A stretch of 29,230 nt of DNA from JBCCFX01 sp039029515 (lineage in GTDB: Bacteria > Planctomycetota > Phycisphaerae > Phycisphaerales > SM1A02), in contig JBCCFX010000020.1 in the NCBI GenBank assembly GCA_039029515.1, positions 1-29,230 on the forward strand. The letters run 5' to 3'. Positions 7,142-14,947 of the stretch are shown piece by piece. Positions within the stretch are counted from its first letter, which is position 1. Every line of letters begins with the position of its first letter. The notes under the pieces are model-generated. The model did not search any database. It was given only the letters and a program-made list of their open reading frames with translations, and had not been told where the DNA came from. Position numbers and translations under genes: made by a program.

Positions 7142-9526
7142 ATGAGGCTGACCAACATACAGGTGATCGCCTTCCGGATGGCGGCGGTGTTGGTGATCAC
7201 GCTGACGTCGGCGCTGGGCATCGTTCGTCCGGCCTCCGCTCAGGACGATCAGTTCGCGGATCGTCCCGTGAGCGAGATCCGGATCCGGGGACTCCAGCGC
7301 ACCAGCGAGCAGGAAGTCCGCAACAACATTCGAACGGCGGTTGGCGATCCGTTCGATGCGGATGTCATTCGCGCTGATGAACGGCGCCTCAACCGGCTGA
7401 ACCGATTTCGATTCATCGATGTGCTCGCAGAATTACAGCCCGATGGATCAGTGGTGGTTCTTTTCGATGTCGAAGAGCAGGCGATCATCCGTGAGGTGCA
7501 GGTCGCGGGGAACACCGTCGTGACCGATCAGGAGTTGATCGGGCTGACGCGCCTGCGGCGTGATCTCCCGCGAGACGACTTCCAGATTCAACGCGCCGTC
7601 CGCTCGATCGAGTCCTTCTATCGCGAACGCGGTCATTACCTCGCGTCGGTCAGCGTCGATGAAACCGAGCTTGCGGAGACGGGCGTGCTGATCTTCCGCG
7701 TCCTCGAAGGTCCGCGCGTCCGTGTGCGTGAGCTGGCCTTCGAAGGCAACAAGGCATTCGGCCCCAAGCAACTCAAGCGAGAAATCGACACGCGAACCGC
7801 AGTGTTCATTCTCAACCGCGGCGTCATCGATGAGGAACGCCTCGTTGAAGATGTCGCCGCGCTCGATCGGTTCTACAAGGATCGAGGCTATCTCGATGTC
7901 CGTGTTGACCGAACCGTCGAGCTCAGCCCTGATTCACGCGAAGCGCGCGTGACCTTCATCATCGATGAAGGCCGGCAGTACACGCTTGGCAACGTCGTCA
8001 CCCAGTCCGTGCTCGGCGGTCCGCTCACCGTGTTCTCAACCGAGCAGATTCGCGCCCTGATCGAGATGCAGACCGGTGATGTCTACAGTCGCGACAAACT
8101 GCGCAACAGCATTCGCATCGTGAGTGAGTCGTACGGTGTGCTCGGTTACCTCGATGTCGGTGTGCGTCCATCTGAGATTCGGCGGAGCGAAGAACCGGTT
8201 GTTGACCTTCAATTGGTTGTTGATGAAGGTCAGCCGTACACGGTCGGCCTGATTCGTGTCATCGGGAACTTCCTGACGCGGCAGAAGGTCATTCTGCGTG
8301 AGATGCGGCTTCGCACTGGCCGTCCGTTTGACTCGACGCAGATCGCACGCAGTGAACGAAATCTTCAGGCGTCGCGACTCTTCAATGACGTCAGGATCGC
8401 GATTCAGGAACCGCACGTCTTTGATGCGTCCATCCGCGATGTCCTTGTGGAGATCAAGGAGCGCAAGACGAGTTCGGTCAACTTCGGCGTGGCCGTGGGT
8501 TCCGACTCCGGCTTATTCGGAGAGTTGTCGATTCGACAGGACAACTTCGACATTGCGGATGTCCCGGAAACACTCGAGGAGTTTCTCGGTGGCCGGGCGT
8601 TTCGCGGTGCGGGACAGCGATTCAGCCTGACGTTGCGACCCGGCGATGAGATCTTTCAGTTCATCGGCAGCCTGACCGAACCGCATTTCTTTGACACGGA
8701 CTACTCTGGCACGGGAACGATTGCCTTCCGCGAGCGCGATTTCGATGGATATGACGAACAGCGACTGTCAGGCGAGTTCGGACTCGGCAAGCGCTTTGGT
8801 GACATCTGGACTGCCAACCTGTCGTTCACCGGAGAAGAGATCGAACTGAATGACATCGAAGAGGACGCGCCGACGGAGATCTTCCTCGATGCCGGGCCGA
8901 ATACAATCACCGGGGTGCGCCTGCAGCTCATTCGTTCGACGATCACGACGATCACGCGGCCGGGCAAGGGAAGTCGCTTGGAGTTGTCGTTCGAACGCGC
9001 TGGCGCCTTGGGCGGCGACTTCAACTACAACAAAGTTGAAGGTGACTACACGGTCTTTGTCACCGTTGGAGAGGATTTCCTTGGTCGAAAGACTACGCTG
9101 CGCCTGAACACGAGTGTGGGGTACATCTTTGGCAGCGATCGACCACCGACATACGAGCAGTTCTATCTTGGTGGCCGGACGTTACGTGGCTTTGATTTCC
9201 GAACGATCAGCCCGAAGGGCATCCGGAATAACGATGGTCTGGCGAGCGATGATCCGGTTGGCGGTGAATGGAGCTTCTTCGTCGGTGCGCAGTATGAGGT
9301 GCCGATCTTCGAAGAGGCATTTACCGGGGTGCTGTTCGTGGACAGCGGTACGGTGACGGATTCGGTCGGCTTTGACGACTATCGGGCGGCCATCGGTGCG
9401 GGGATTCGCTTGTATGTCCCCCAGCTCGGTCCGGTCCCGATCGCGTTCGATTTCGCGATACCTGTGGCCAGCCAGGACACGGATGAGGAACAGGTCTTCA
9501 GCTTCAGCGCCGAATTGCCGTTCTGA
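7142..9526 (+). CDS. bamA: outer membrane protein assembly factor BamA
   Basis: A 794-residue Omp85 protein that folds beta-barrel proteins into the outer membrane. A signal peptide ends near residue 34 (PASA before QDDQ). POTRA-type repeats follow up to about residue 440, recognisable from openings such as VSEIRIRGLQRTSEQEV, IIREVQVAGNTVVTDQEL, VRELAFEGNKAFGPKQL and VGLIRVIGNFLTRQKV. From about 460 comes the C-terminal barrel, with FYLGGRTLRGFDFR carrying the RGF motif of loop 6 and a terminal strand ending in phenylalanine (FSFSAELPF). Length and layout are standard. No ribosome binding site precedes the ATG at 7142; an in-frame ATG at 7178 would still leave a signal peptide but without its arginine. 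It heads a plus-strand run with ompH-like, lpxD, lpxC-fabZ and lpxA genes, the common skp/lpx neighbourhood. Confidence 0.95.
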   Translation: MRLTNIQVIAFRMAAVLVITLTSALGIVRPASAQDDQFADRPVSEIRIRGLQRTSEQEVRNNIRTAVGDPFDADVIRADERRLNRLNRFRFIDVLAELQPDGSVVVLFDVEEQAIIREVQVAGNTVVTDQELIGLTRLRRDLPRDDFQIQRAVRSIESFYRERGHYLASVSVDETELAETGVLIFRVLEGPRVRVRELAFEGNKAFGPKQLKREIDTRTAVFILNRGVIDEERLVEDVAALDRFYKDRGYLDVRVDRTVELSPDSREARVTFIIDEGRQYTLGNVVTQSVLGGPLTVFSTEQIRALIEMQTGDVYSRDKLRNSIRIVSESYGVLGYLDVGVRPSEIRRSEEPVVDLQLVVDEGQPYTVGLIRVIGNFLTRQKVILREMRLRTGRPFDSTQIARSERNLQASRLFNDVRIAIQEPHVFDASIRDVLVEIKERKTSSVNFGVAVGSDSGLFGELSIRQDNFDIADVPETLEEFLGGRAFRGAGQRFSLTLRPGDEIFQFIGSLTEPHFFDTDYSGTGTIAFRERDFDGYDEQRLSGEFGLGKRFGDIWTANLSFTGEEIELNDIEEDAPTEIFLDAGPNTITGVRLQLIRSTITTITRPGKGSRLELSFERAGALGGDFNYNKVEGDYTVFVTVGEDFLGRKTTLRLNTSVGYIFGSDRPPTYEQFYLGGRTLRGFDFRTISPKGIRNNDGLASDDPVGGEWSFFVGAQYEVPIFEEAFTGVLFVDSGTVTDSVGFDDYRAAIGAGIRLYVPQLGPVPIAFDFAIPVASQDTDEEQVFSFSAELPF

Positions 9527-9570
9527 GCCACCTATTTCCGATAACCTATACGGAACAGGCATCATGAGGT

Positions 9571-9590
9571 CGTGTCCTCCAGAGGACACG
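9571..9590. promoter_or_regulatory. 20-bp palindrome between bamA and the first ompH-like gene
   Basis: Two perfect 9-bp arms (CGTGTCCTC and GAGGACACG) enclose a central CA. An overlapping second pairing exists: GTCGTGT (9569-9575) is complementary to ACACGAC (9593-9599). It starts 44 bp after the bamA stop and lies about 90 bp before the next start. No T tract follows, so an operator, an mRNA-processing site or an attenuator-like structure fits better than an intrinsic terminator. The function is not known. Confidence 0.45.
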
Positions 9591-9678
9591 TCACACGACG
9601 ATGTCCGCGTGCATGCGATGCGTGGCGTCGCCCGCCTGTCCCGGCATAGACGAATCATGGACCAATGAGGAATTGAAC

Positions 9679-10302
9679 ATGAATTGGAGCAGACGTCGAT
9701 CAGTAGGTGTGGCAGCGGTGGTGGGACTCGCCATGGTGTCCATGCTTGCGGTAGATGCCCTCGGGACCCGGCCGTTGTTCGGACGCCCGACGAGCGTCGC
9801 CGTGGTCCGCATCGAAATGGTGCTCAACCAACTGAACGAACGCGCCGAAGCGCAGACCGAGCTACGCTCGCTCGGCGAGTCCATCGAAGCGGAAGTCCAG
9901 CGCCGTCAGGCCAACGTGGATGCGCTGCTGAAGGAACGCGAAGGTGCCGATGCATTGCGGCAGCGTGAACTCGAAGACCAGATCGCCCTGATGTCGCTCG
10001 AGAATCAGGAGTGGATCGAATTCAAGCGTTCGGAACTGGATCTCGAAAAGGCACTCATGATCGAGGGCTTGTACCGGTCCGTCCGTATCGCGATGGCTGA
10101 CCTGGCCACTGCCCAGGGATACGACCTGGTGCTCATCGACGATTCAGTGCGTGAGTTCTCGGTGAATCCTGAAAGCCGGATGCCGCGTGAAATCCAGGTC
10201 CGCCAGCAACTGCTCAGCCGACGCGTTCTGTATGCCGGCGATGCGGTTGATGTCACCAATGACCTTGTCGAACGCATGAACAACGCTTTTGACGCCGGTT
10301 GA
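9679..10302 (+). CDS. OmpH/Skp-like periplasmic chaperone (first of tandem pair)
   Basis: A 207-residue exported protein. A signal peptide or anchor (RRRSVGVAAVVGLAMVSML) is followed by the short OmpH strand (SVAVVRIEMVLNQLNE). A long charged helical segment (about 55-140) would form the coiled-coil tentacles of Skp, and the closing strand is GYDLVLIDDSV. Skp holds unfolded outer membrane proteins for BamA, and the position directly after bamA agrees. I chose the ATG at 9679 because GAGGA (9667-9671) precedes it and the signal peptide then starts normally; an upstream in-frame ATG at 9601 adds a Cys-rich leader unlike the family. It shares its C-terminus with the next gene (RRVLYAGDAVDVTNDL against RRVLYSRDTVDITDDL), showing duplication. 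Confidence 0.85.
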   Translation: MNWSRRRSVGVAAVVGLAMVSMLAVDALGTRPLFGRPTSVAVVRIEMVLNQLNERAEAQTELRSLGESIEAEVQRRQANVDALLKEREGADALRQRELEDQIALMSLENQEWIEFKRSELDLEKALMIEGLYRSVRIAMADLATAQGYDLVLIDDSVREFSVNPESRMPREIQVRQQLLSRRVLYAGDAVDVTNDLVERMNNAFDAG

Positions 10303-10367
10303 AAATAGACGACACGACATTGATGCCCGCGACGCCGCGGCATCGATCTGACTTCAGGAGATCAGTC

Positions 10368-11003
10368 ATGCGGAATGCTCTTCGAATGGCGTGTATGCCC
10401 GCCTGTGTGCTCATCGCGGTGGGTTCGCTGGCCTTGAACGTCCGAACCCAGGCCCGTGAAGCAGCGCCCGAACCGTCGCCAGTGCTGCAGCGTGAAGCGT
10501 CCGTCGTTGCGACGGTCGATCTCGTTCGTGTCTTTGAGAAGCTCAATGAAGCTCGTGCTGCGGATGACCAGCTCGCACGCAAAGCCGATGAACTCACGGA
10601 ACGCAGCAAGCAGATGGCCGATGAACTGGCCATGATGGAAGAGGACCTCGCCCTGTATACCAAGGGCAGCGCGAAGTACGAAGAAGCGCTTGAGGAACTC
10701 GCCCAGAAGTCGTTGGAGTATCGATCGTTCATTCGGTTCGGCGAGGCACGTCTCGATCTCGAAAAGTCCGGCCTGCTCAAGGACCTCTATCTCAGCATCT
10801 GCACCGCCGTGGAATCGTTCTCCGAGCGTGAAGGTGTTGATGTCGTCATCGTTGATGATTCTGTCGGCGAAATTCAGCCGGGCAGCGAAGAAGACACCAT
10901 GCGTCAACTCGCCGCTCGTCGCGTGCTGTATTCGCGAGACACCGTTGACATCACCGATGACCTTATTGCGATGATGAACCAGCAGTTTGGCGCTGCGCCC
11001 TGA
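10368..11003 (+). CDS. OmpH/Skp-like periplasmic chaperone (second of tandem pair)
   Basis: A 211-residue paralogue of the preceding gene. It has a signal peptide (about 1-28), a Pro/Glu linker and the OmpH strand VVATVDLVRVFEKLNE. A long helical region is rich in Glu, Lys, Ala and Leu (DELTERSKQMADELAMMEED), and the closing strand is GVDVVIVDDSV. The likely role is periplasmic chaperone for outer membrane proteins, as for Skp. AGGAG at 10356-10360, seven bases ahead, sets the ATG at 10368; an in-frame ATG at 10299 overlaps the previous gene and is rejected. Tandem skp-like genes behind bamA may give two chaperones with different clients, but that is inference. Confidence 0.87.
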   Translation: MRNALRMACMPACVLIAVGSLALNVRTQAREAAPEPSPVLQREASVVATVDLVRVFEKLNEARAADDQLARKADELTERSKQMADELAMMEEDLALYTKGSAKYEEALEELAQKSLEYRSFIRFGEARLDLEKSGLLKDLYLSICTAVESFSEREGVDVVIVDDSVGEIQPGSEEDTMRQLAARRVLYSRDTVDITDDLIAMMNQQFGAAP

Positions 11004-11021
11004 TCGCCCTGATCGCCAAGA

Positions 11022-12080
11022 GTGACACACGTGACATCCGTGGATCAGGATCATCGTTCACACTGGACGGCCGGCGAACTCGCCGATCGGTTGCATGGCA
11101 CGCTGCATGGTCCGGCTGATGTCGTCATCACCGGCATCGAAGCGATGTCGCAGGCGCAACGCGAACACATCACGTTGATCTCGTCGACGCAGTATGCGGA
11201 AGCCTGGTCGACATGCGATGCCGGCGCTGCGGTTGTCAGCGCTTCGATTCCACTGGATCGACTCGGTGTGTCGGGTGATCGCCCGGTCATCGTCGTCGAC
11301 GATGCCGAGATCGCCTCCGCTGACATTCTCAGCATGTTTGATGTGCCGGGCGAAATCCCTGCCATCGGCGTGCATCCCTCAGCCGTTGTCGATGCCTCGG
11401 TCGTCATCGGCAAGGACGTTCGCATTGGCTGCCATGTCAGCGTCGCCGCCGGCGTTACGCTCGGCGACCGCGTCGTTCTCATGCCCGGCTGCCGGATCGG
11501 CGCCGAATGCACGATCGGCAGTGACTCCGCCCTCCACGAAAATGTCGTGCTGTACCGGCGAACGCGATTGGGCCAATCGGTCCGAGTCCATGCAAACACG
11601 ACCCTCGGTGCGGACGGTTTTGGCTATCGGCCGGCTCCGGATGGATCAGGAATGGTCAAAATGCCGCACATTGGCAGCGTGATCATCGACGATCGCGTCG
11701 AAATCGGGCCCAATACGCTCATAGCGCGAGGCAAATTCGGGCCGACCAGCATCGGCGAAGGCACCAAAATCGATGGGGGCGTCAGCATCGCGCACAACGT
11801 CACAATCGGCTGTCATTGCGTCATTGCGGGCAATTCCGGGGTCGCAGGCTCGGTTCGAGTCGGCAATGGCGTCATCATGGGAGCCGCGGTCAAGGTCCGG
11901 GATCACATCACCATTGGCGACGGCGCCCGGGTCGGTGGAAACTCCGTCGTGGCCGAGGATGTGGAGCCCGGAACCGACGTTCTGGGCACGCCAGCCCTCC
12001 CGGGAACCCGCGGGATTCGACAAGTGATTGCCATGCGCAAGCTTCCAGACTTGATCCGGGACCTGAAACGGCGAGAATAG
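11022..12080 (+). CDS. lpxD: UDP-3-O-acylglucosamine N-acyltransferase (second LpxD paralogue)
   Basis: A 352-residue LpxD-type protein inside the bamA-to-lpxA run, so probably the one co-expressed with lpxC and lpxA. The N-terminal uridine-binding domain (about 14-110) has a WTAGELADRL start, and a left-handed beta helix follows. GADGFGYRP at 196-204 is the classical motif, and H258 (VSIAHNV) and H295 (RDHITI) align with the two key histidines. The usual DRGA loop reads ARGKFG. The start is a GTG at 11022, 18 bp after ompH; a second GTG at 11031 is equally possible, as neither has a clear ribosome binding site. It differs clearly from the lpxD at 5980-7047, so the two may use different acyl chains or substrates; that is inference. 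Confidence 0.92.
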   Translation: MTHVTSVDQDHRSHWTAGELADRLHGTLHGPADVVITGIEAMSQAQREHITLISSTQYAEAWSTCDAGAAVVSASIPLDRLGVSGDRPVIVVDDAEIASADILSMFDVPGEIPAIGVHPSAVVDASVVIGKDVRIGCHVSVAAGVTLGDRVVLMPGCRIGAECTIGSDSALHENVVLYRRTRLGQSVRVHANTTLGADGFGYRPAPDGSGMVKMPHIGSVIIDDRVEIGPNTLIARGKFGPTSIGEGTKIDGGVSIAHNVTIGCHCVIAGNSGVAGSVRVGNGVIMGAAVKVRDHITIGDGARVGGNSVVAEDVEPGTDVLGTPALPGTRGIRQVIAMRKLPDLIRDLKRRE

Positions 12081-12126
12081 CAGGTTTATCAGGAACCCCT
12101 GCCGATCGATCGGCGGCGAGACGCCA

Positions 12127-13488
12127 ATGACCATGCTGCAACAAGCCGAACAACCCGCTGTGACCGCGGTCGATGCCCCACGGCAACGCACGCTGTCGGA
12201 AGCGGTCAGTGTCGAAGGGCGCGGGTTGCTGCTGGGCGAGGAAGCGCACATCTCGATCGAGCCGGCGCCGCCCAATCATGGCATCGTCTTCGAGCGCGTT
12301 GACGTTGATCCGCCGGTTCCGATTCCTGCCCTCGCGCCGAACGTGACACGCCGCGCGCGACGCACCACGCTCAAGGTCGGGAACACAACACTCGAAACGG
12401 TCGAGCATTGCATGTCCGCGCTCGCCGGCTTGCGCATTGATAACGCGCTGATTCGAATCAACGGTCCGGAACTTCCGTGCGGCGATGGTTCCGCACGACC
12501 GTTCGTCGATCCGATTCTTGAAGTCGGCACGGTCGAACAGGATGCGCCCAAACGCATCTATAAGATCACCGATCCATTGATTGTCGAAGATGGTGATTCC
12601 ATGATCGCCGCCTTCCCGACCGAAGATGATGCGATGCAGGTCATCTACGACCTCGACTACGGACCGAACAACCACCGCATCAAGCGCCAAACGCAGACCT
12701 ACATCTCCCGCCACGGGACGTACACCGAGGAAGTCGCACGAGCGCGCACCTTCAGCCTGCACGAAGAAGCGCAGGCGTTGTGGGATCGCGGCATGTGCCG
12801 GCATCTCACGCCGCGCGATGTGCTCGTCATCGGCGATGACGGTCCGATCGATAACGACTATCGATATGACAATGAGCCGGTGCGCCACAAGGTCCTCGAC
12901 ATGATCGGCGACCTGTATCTCGTTGGCTGCGAAGTGCACGGTCGGTTCGTCGCCCACAAGTCCGGTCACGAACTGAATCGCCGGATGGCGATGCGGATCA
13001 TCGAACAAAGTGAGAACGAGCAGCGTCTTGGCGCTGTGCGAGACGGCCGCAAGATCGATATCCGATCGATCCAGCGGATCATGCCGCACCGCTATCCGAT
13101 GCTGCTGGTGGATCGTGTGATCGAGATTGATGGCGAGCGGATGGCTCGCGGCATCAAGAACGTCACGATCAACGAGCCATTCTTCCAGGGACATTATCCG
13201 GGAACGCCGATCATGCCGGGCGTGCTGGTGGTGGAAGCCATGGCACAGCTGGGCGGTCTGCTGATGAGTCAGAAACTGGAGCACACGGGCAAGATCGCCG
13301 TGTTGCTCAGTCTCGATAAGGTCAAGCTTCGTCACCCGGTTACGCCGGGCGATCAGCTGATCCTCGAGGCCATTTCGGTTCGTGCCGGAGCGCGGACGGG
13401 AACGATGCGATGTCGAGCCTATGTCGGGTCGAAACATGCCGCTGAGGCACAGATCCGATTCATGATGATTGATGCGGAGCCGGACTAA
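12127..13488 (+). CDS. lpxC/fabZ: bifunctional UDP-3-O-acyl-N-acetylglucosamine deacetylase / 3-hydroxyacyl-ACP dehydratase (LpxC-FabZ fusion)
   Basis: A 453-residue fusion. The LpxC half (about 20-310) does the committed deacetylation of lipid A synthesis. It shows the zinc ligands H94 (TVEHCMSAL), H254 and D258 (HKVLDMIGDL), and the catalytic H281 (HKSGHELN). The FabZ half (about 312-453) dehydrates 3-hydroxyacyl-ACP and has PHRYPMLLVDRV, the active-site histidine in FFQGHYPG (H356) and the glutamate in VVEAMAQ (E370). Both sets of catalytic residues are intact. The two enzymes compete for 3-hydroxyacyl-ACP, so fusion could balance fatty acid against lipid A flux. Such fusions are known in Bacteroidota and Planctomycetota. 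The start at 12127 has only a weak GGCGAG upstream. Confidence 0.96.
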   Translation: MTMLQQAEQPAVTAVDAPRQRTLSEAVSVEGRGLLLGEEAHISIEPAPPNHGIVFERVDVDPPVPIPALAPNVTRRARRTTLKVGNTTLETVEHCMSALAGLRIDNALIRINGPELPCGDGSARPFVDPILEVGTVEQDAPKRIYKITDPLIVEDGDSMIAAFPTEDDAMQVIYDLDYGPNNHRIKRQTQTYISRHGTYTEEVARARTFSLHEEAQALWDRGMCRHLTPRDVLVIGDDGPIDNDYRYDNEPVRHKVLDMIGDLYLVGCEVHGRFVAHKSGHELNRRMAMRIIEQSENEQRLGAVRDGRKIDIRSIQRIMPHRYPMLLVDRVIEIDGERMARGIKNVTINEPFFQGHYPGTPIMPGVLVVEAMAQLGGLLMSQKLEHTGKIAVLLSLDKVKLRHPVTPGDQLILEAISVRAGARTGTMRCRAYVGSKHAAEAQIRFMMIDAEPD

Positions 13489-13549
13489 ATGACGACGTAT
13501 GCCAAGGTCGCTGTCGTTGCCGCCGACTTCGCTGATGAGTGCTGAAGCT

Positions 13550-14428
13550 ATGGCCACGATTCATCCCACTGCAATAATCGACCCGAGCGCCCGGATTGAT
13601 GGGTCCGTCGAGATCGGTCCGTACTGTGTCATCGGTCCTGATGTGTCCATCGGGGCCGGAAGCCTGCTGCACAGTCACGTCACGATCGAACGCTCCACGA
13701 CGATCGGCAGTGAGAACGAGATCTTCCCCTTCTCCGTCATCGGCGCGACGCCGCAGGACAGGAAGTTCAAAGGCGAGACGTCAATCTGCACGATTGGCGA
13801 CCGCAACCTCATTCGAGAACATGTCACGGTTCATCGCGGTACTGCCAACGGCGGCGGTACGACGACGATCGGCAGCGACAACCTGATCATGGTGGCGGCT
13901 CATATCGCCCATGATTGCATCGTTGATGATCACGTCATCATCGCGAACCAGGTCATGCTCGCGGGCCATGTGACCGTGCGAGGCGGTGCGAATATCGGCG
14001 GCGGCGCCGGCGTGCATCACTTTGCGACCGTCGGCGAATGTGCCTTCGTCGGTGGCCTGGCTCGAATCACCAAAGATGTCCCCCCGTTCATGATCGTGGA
14101 AGGTCATCCCGCCGAAGTCCGCGCGGTTAACACGCTGGCCATGACGCGGCACGGCTACAGCCCGGAAGACATCGATGCGGTCAAGTGTGCGTACAAGCGT
14201 CTTTACCGTGACAACGGTTCGACCATGTCTGAACGGCTCGTTGAGGTCCGCGAGAAGAACGTGGACGTCCCCGCGGTCGTGCATCTGTGTGACTTCATCA
14301 CCGCCGCCAGCGATGGTGTCCACGGTCGAGCGTCGGAAGGTAATCGAACGGACAACAAGTACCGTGCGATCGCCGGCACGACCGATGCTGCATCTCTCAG
14401 CCCGGCAGCAGTCACGACATCAAAGTAA
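13550..14428 (+). CDS. lpxA: acyl-ACP--UDP-N-acetylglucosamine O-acyltransferase
   Basis: A 292-residue LpxA, the first step of lipid A synthesis, moving a hydroxyacyl chain from ACP to UDP-GlcNAc in the cytoplasm. Hexapeptide repeats run from TIHPTAIIDPSARI at the N-terminus. The catalytic segment is NLIMVAAHIAHDC with H121 matching the catalytic histidine of E. coli, followed by the conserved LAGHVTV and the GVHHFATVG loop. A helical C-terminal domain ends in a Ser/Thr/Ala tail about 30 residues longer than usual. I chose the ATG at 13550 because family members begin at this point; in-frame ATGs at 13499 and 13535 would add 17 or 5 residues. No strong ribosome binding site is visible at any of them. 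It is the last gene of the operon, 61 bp after lpxC-fabZ. Confidence 0.94.
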   Translation: MATIHPTAIIDPSARIDGSVEIGPYCVIGPDVSIGAGSLLHSHVTIERSTTIGSENEIFPFSVIGATPQDRKFKGETSICTIGDRNLIREHVTVHRGTANGGGTTTIGSDNLIMVAAHIAHDCIVDDHVIIANQVMLAGHVTVRGGANIGGGAGVHHFATVGECAFVGGLARITKDVPPFMIVEGHPAEVRAVNTLAMTRHGYSPEDIDAVKCAYKRLYRDNGSTMSERLVEVREKNVDVPAVVHLCDFITAASDGVHGRASEGNRTDNKYRAIAGTTDAASLSPAAVTTSK

Positions 14429-14485
14429 GTCGGCCACGCCGATACGGTGACACTGGATGAACGAGCGTTGTGGTGCGCGCTAAGA

Positions 14486-14503
14486 ACGCGTCAATCAACG
14501 CGT
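14486..14503. terminator. small hairpin between the convergent lpxA and Asp-rich genes
   Basis: Two copies of the self-complementary ACGCGT (14486-14491 and 14498-14503) with a six-base spacer can fold into a 6-bp hairpin on either strand. There is no T tract, so a terminator role for the two converging genes is only a guess from position. Confidence 0.22.
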
Positions 14504-14506
14504 GAA

Positions 14507-14824
14507 TCAAAGATCGTCGTCATCGAGATCGTCGTCATCGTCGTCGAAGACCTCATCGTCCTCGTAGTAGAAGCCGACGTCATCGTCGTCATCGTCTGCG
14601 TCGTCGTCGTCGTCGTCGTCGTCGTAGGCGGCGTACGTTTCGTCCTCGTCTTCATCGCCGTCGACAACGTCCTTGCCGGTCGTCCAGGATGTCCCGTCCG
14701 CAGGAATCGCGCCGGGGTCATCGAGCGCGTCGAGCGAGACCGTGTCGAATTCGTCCGCCGCGTCGTGGGTGCCGGCCTGTTCTTCAGCTTCCGGTCCCGG
14801 CGTCATGTCGTTCAGGTCAATCAT
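14507..14824 (-). CDS. small Asp-rich acidic protein, function unknown
   Basis: A 105-residue, extremely acidic protein. The first ~65 residues are moderately acidic (starting MIDLNDMTPGPEAEEQ), and the last ~40 are nearly all aspartate with a few Tyr, Phe and Glu, including a run of eight Asp. It has no signal peptide, membrane segment or known domain. GGAGAG six bases before the ATG at 14824 supports a real gene and sets the start. The tail is encoded by GAC/GAT triplets, part of it a pure trinucleotide run, so its length may vary between strains. It lies 123 bp downstream of the large PQQ protein gene on the same strand. Metal or cationic-protein binding is conceivable from charge alone. 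Confidence 0.7.
   Translation of the reverse strand: MIDLNDMTPGPEAEEQAGTHDAADEFDTVSLDALDDPGAIPADGTSWTTGKDVVDGDEDEDETYAAYDDDDDDDDADDDDDDVGFYYEDDEVFDDDDDDLDDDDL
14599..14625. repeat. trinucleotide microsatellite (CGT)9 in the Asp-rich gene
   Basis: Nine uninterrupted CGT units on the plus strand code for the longest Asp run of the protein on the minus strand. Impure CGT/CAT triplets continue on both sides over about 14515-14650. Slippage here would change only the number of Asp residues, keeping the frame. Confidence 0.85.
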
Positions 14825-14947
14825 GCGACTCTCCACCCAATGCACACATGTCCCGGATCGTTGCCACGTCCTTCCTGCGCGTATTGAACGAAACTCGCGG
14901 CGCATGTCAAGCCGGAAAAACAGACATGCGAGGAACTAGATGCTCCG

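Noticed and set aside
13489..13545. Short 18-codon frame beginning at ATG 13489 right after the lpxC-fabZ stop
   Set aside because: No ribosome binding site and no conserved features; a leader peptide cannot be shown from the sequence.
11908..13557. 549-residue open frame on the minus strand
   Set aside because: It lies antisense to lpxC-fabZ and parts of lpxD and lpxA, is His/Arg/Asp-rich with no family motif, and is the usual GC-rich shadow of a real gene.
14447..14887. Valine-rich plus-strand frame
   Set aside because: It is the antisense reading of the Asp-rich gene through the CGT triplet run; no ribosome binding site.
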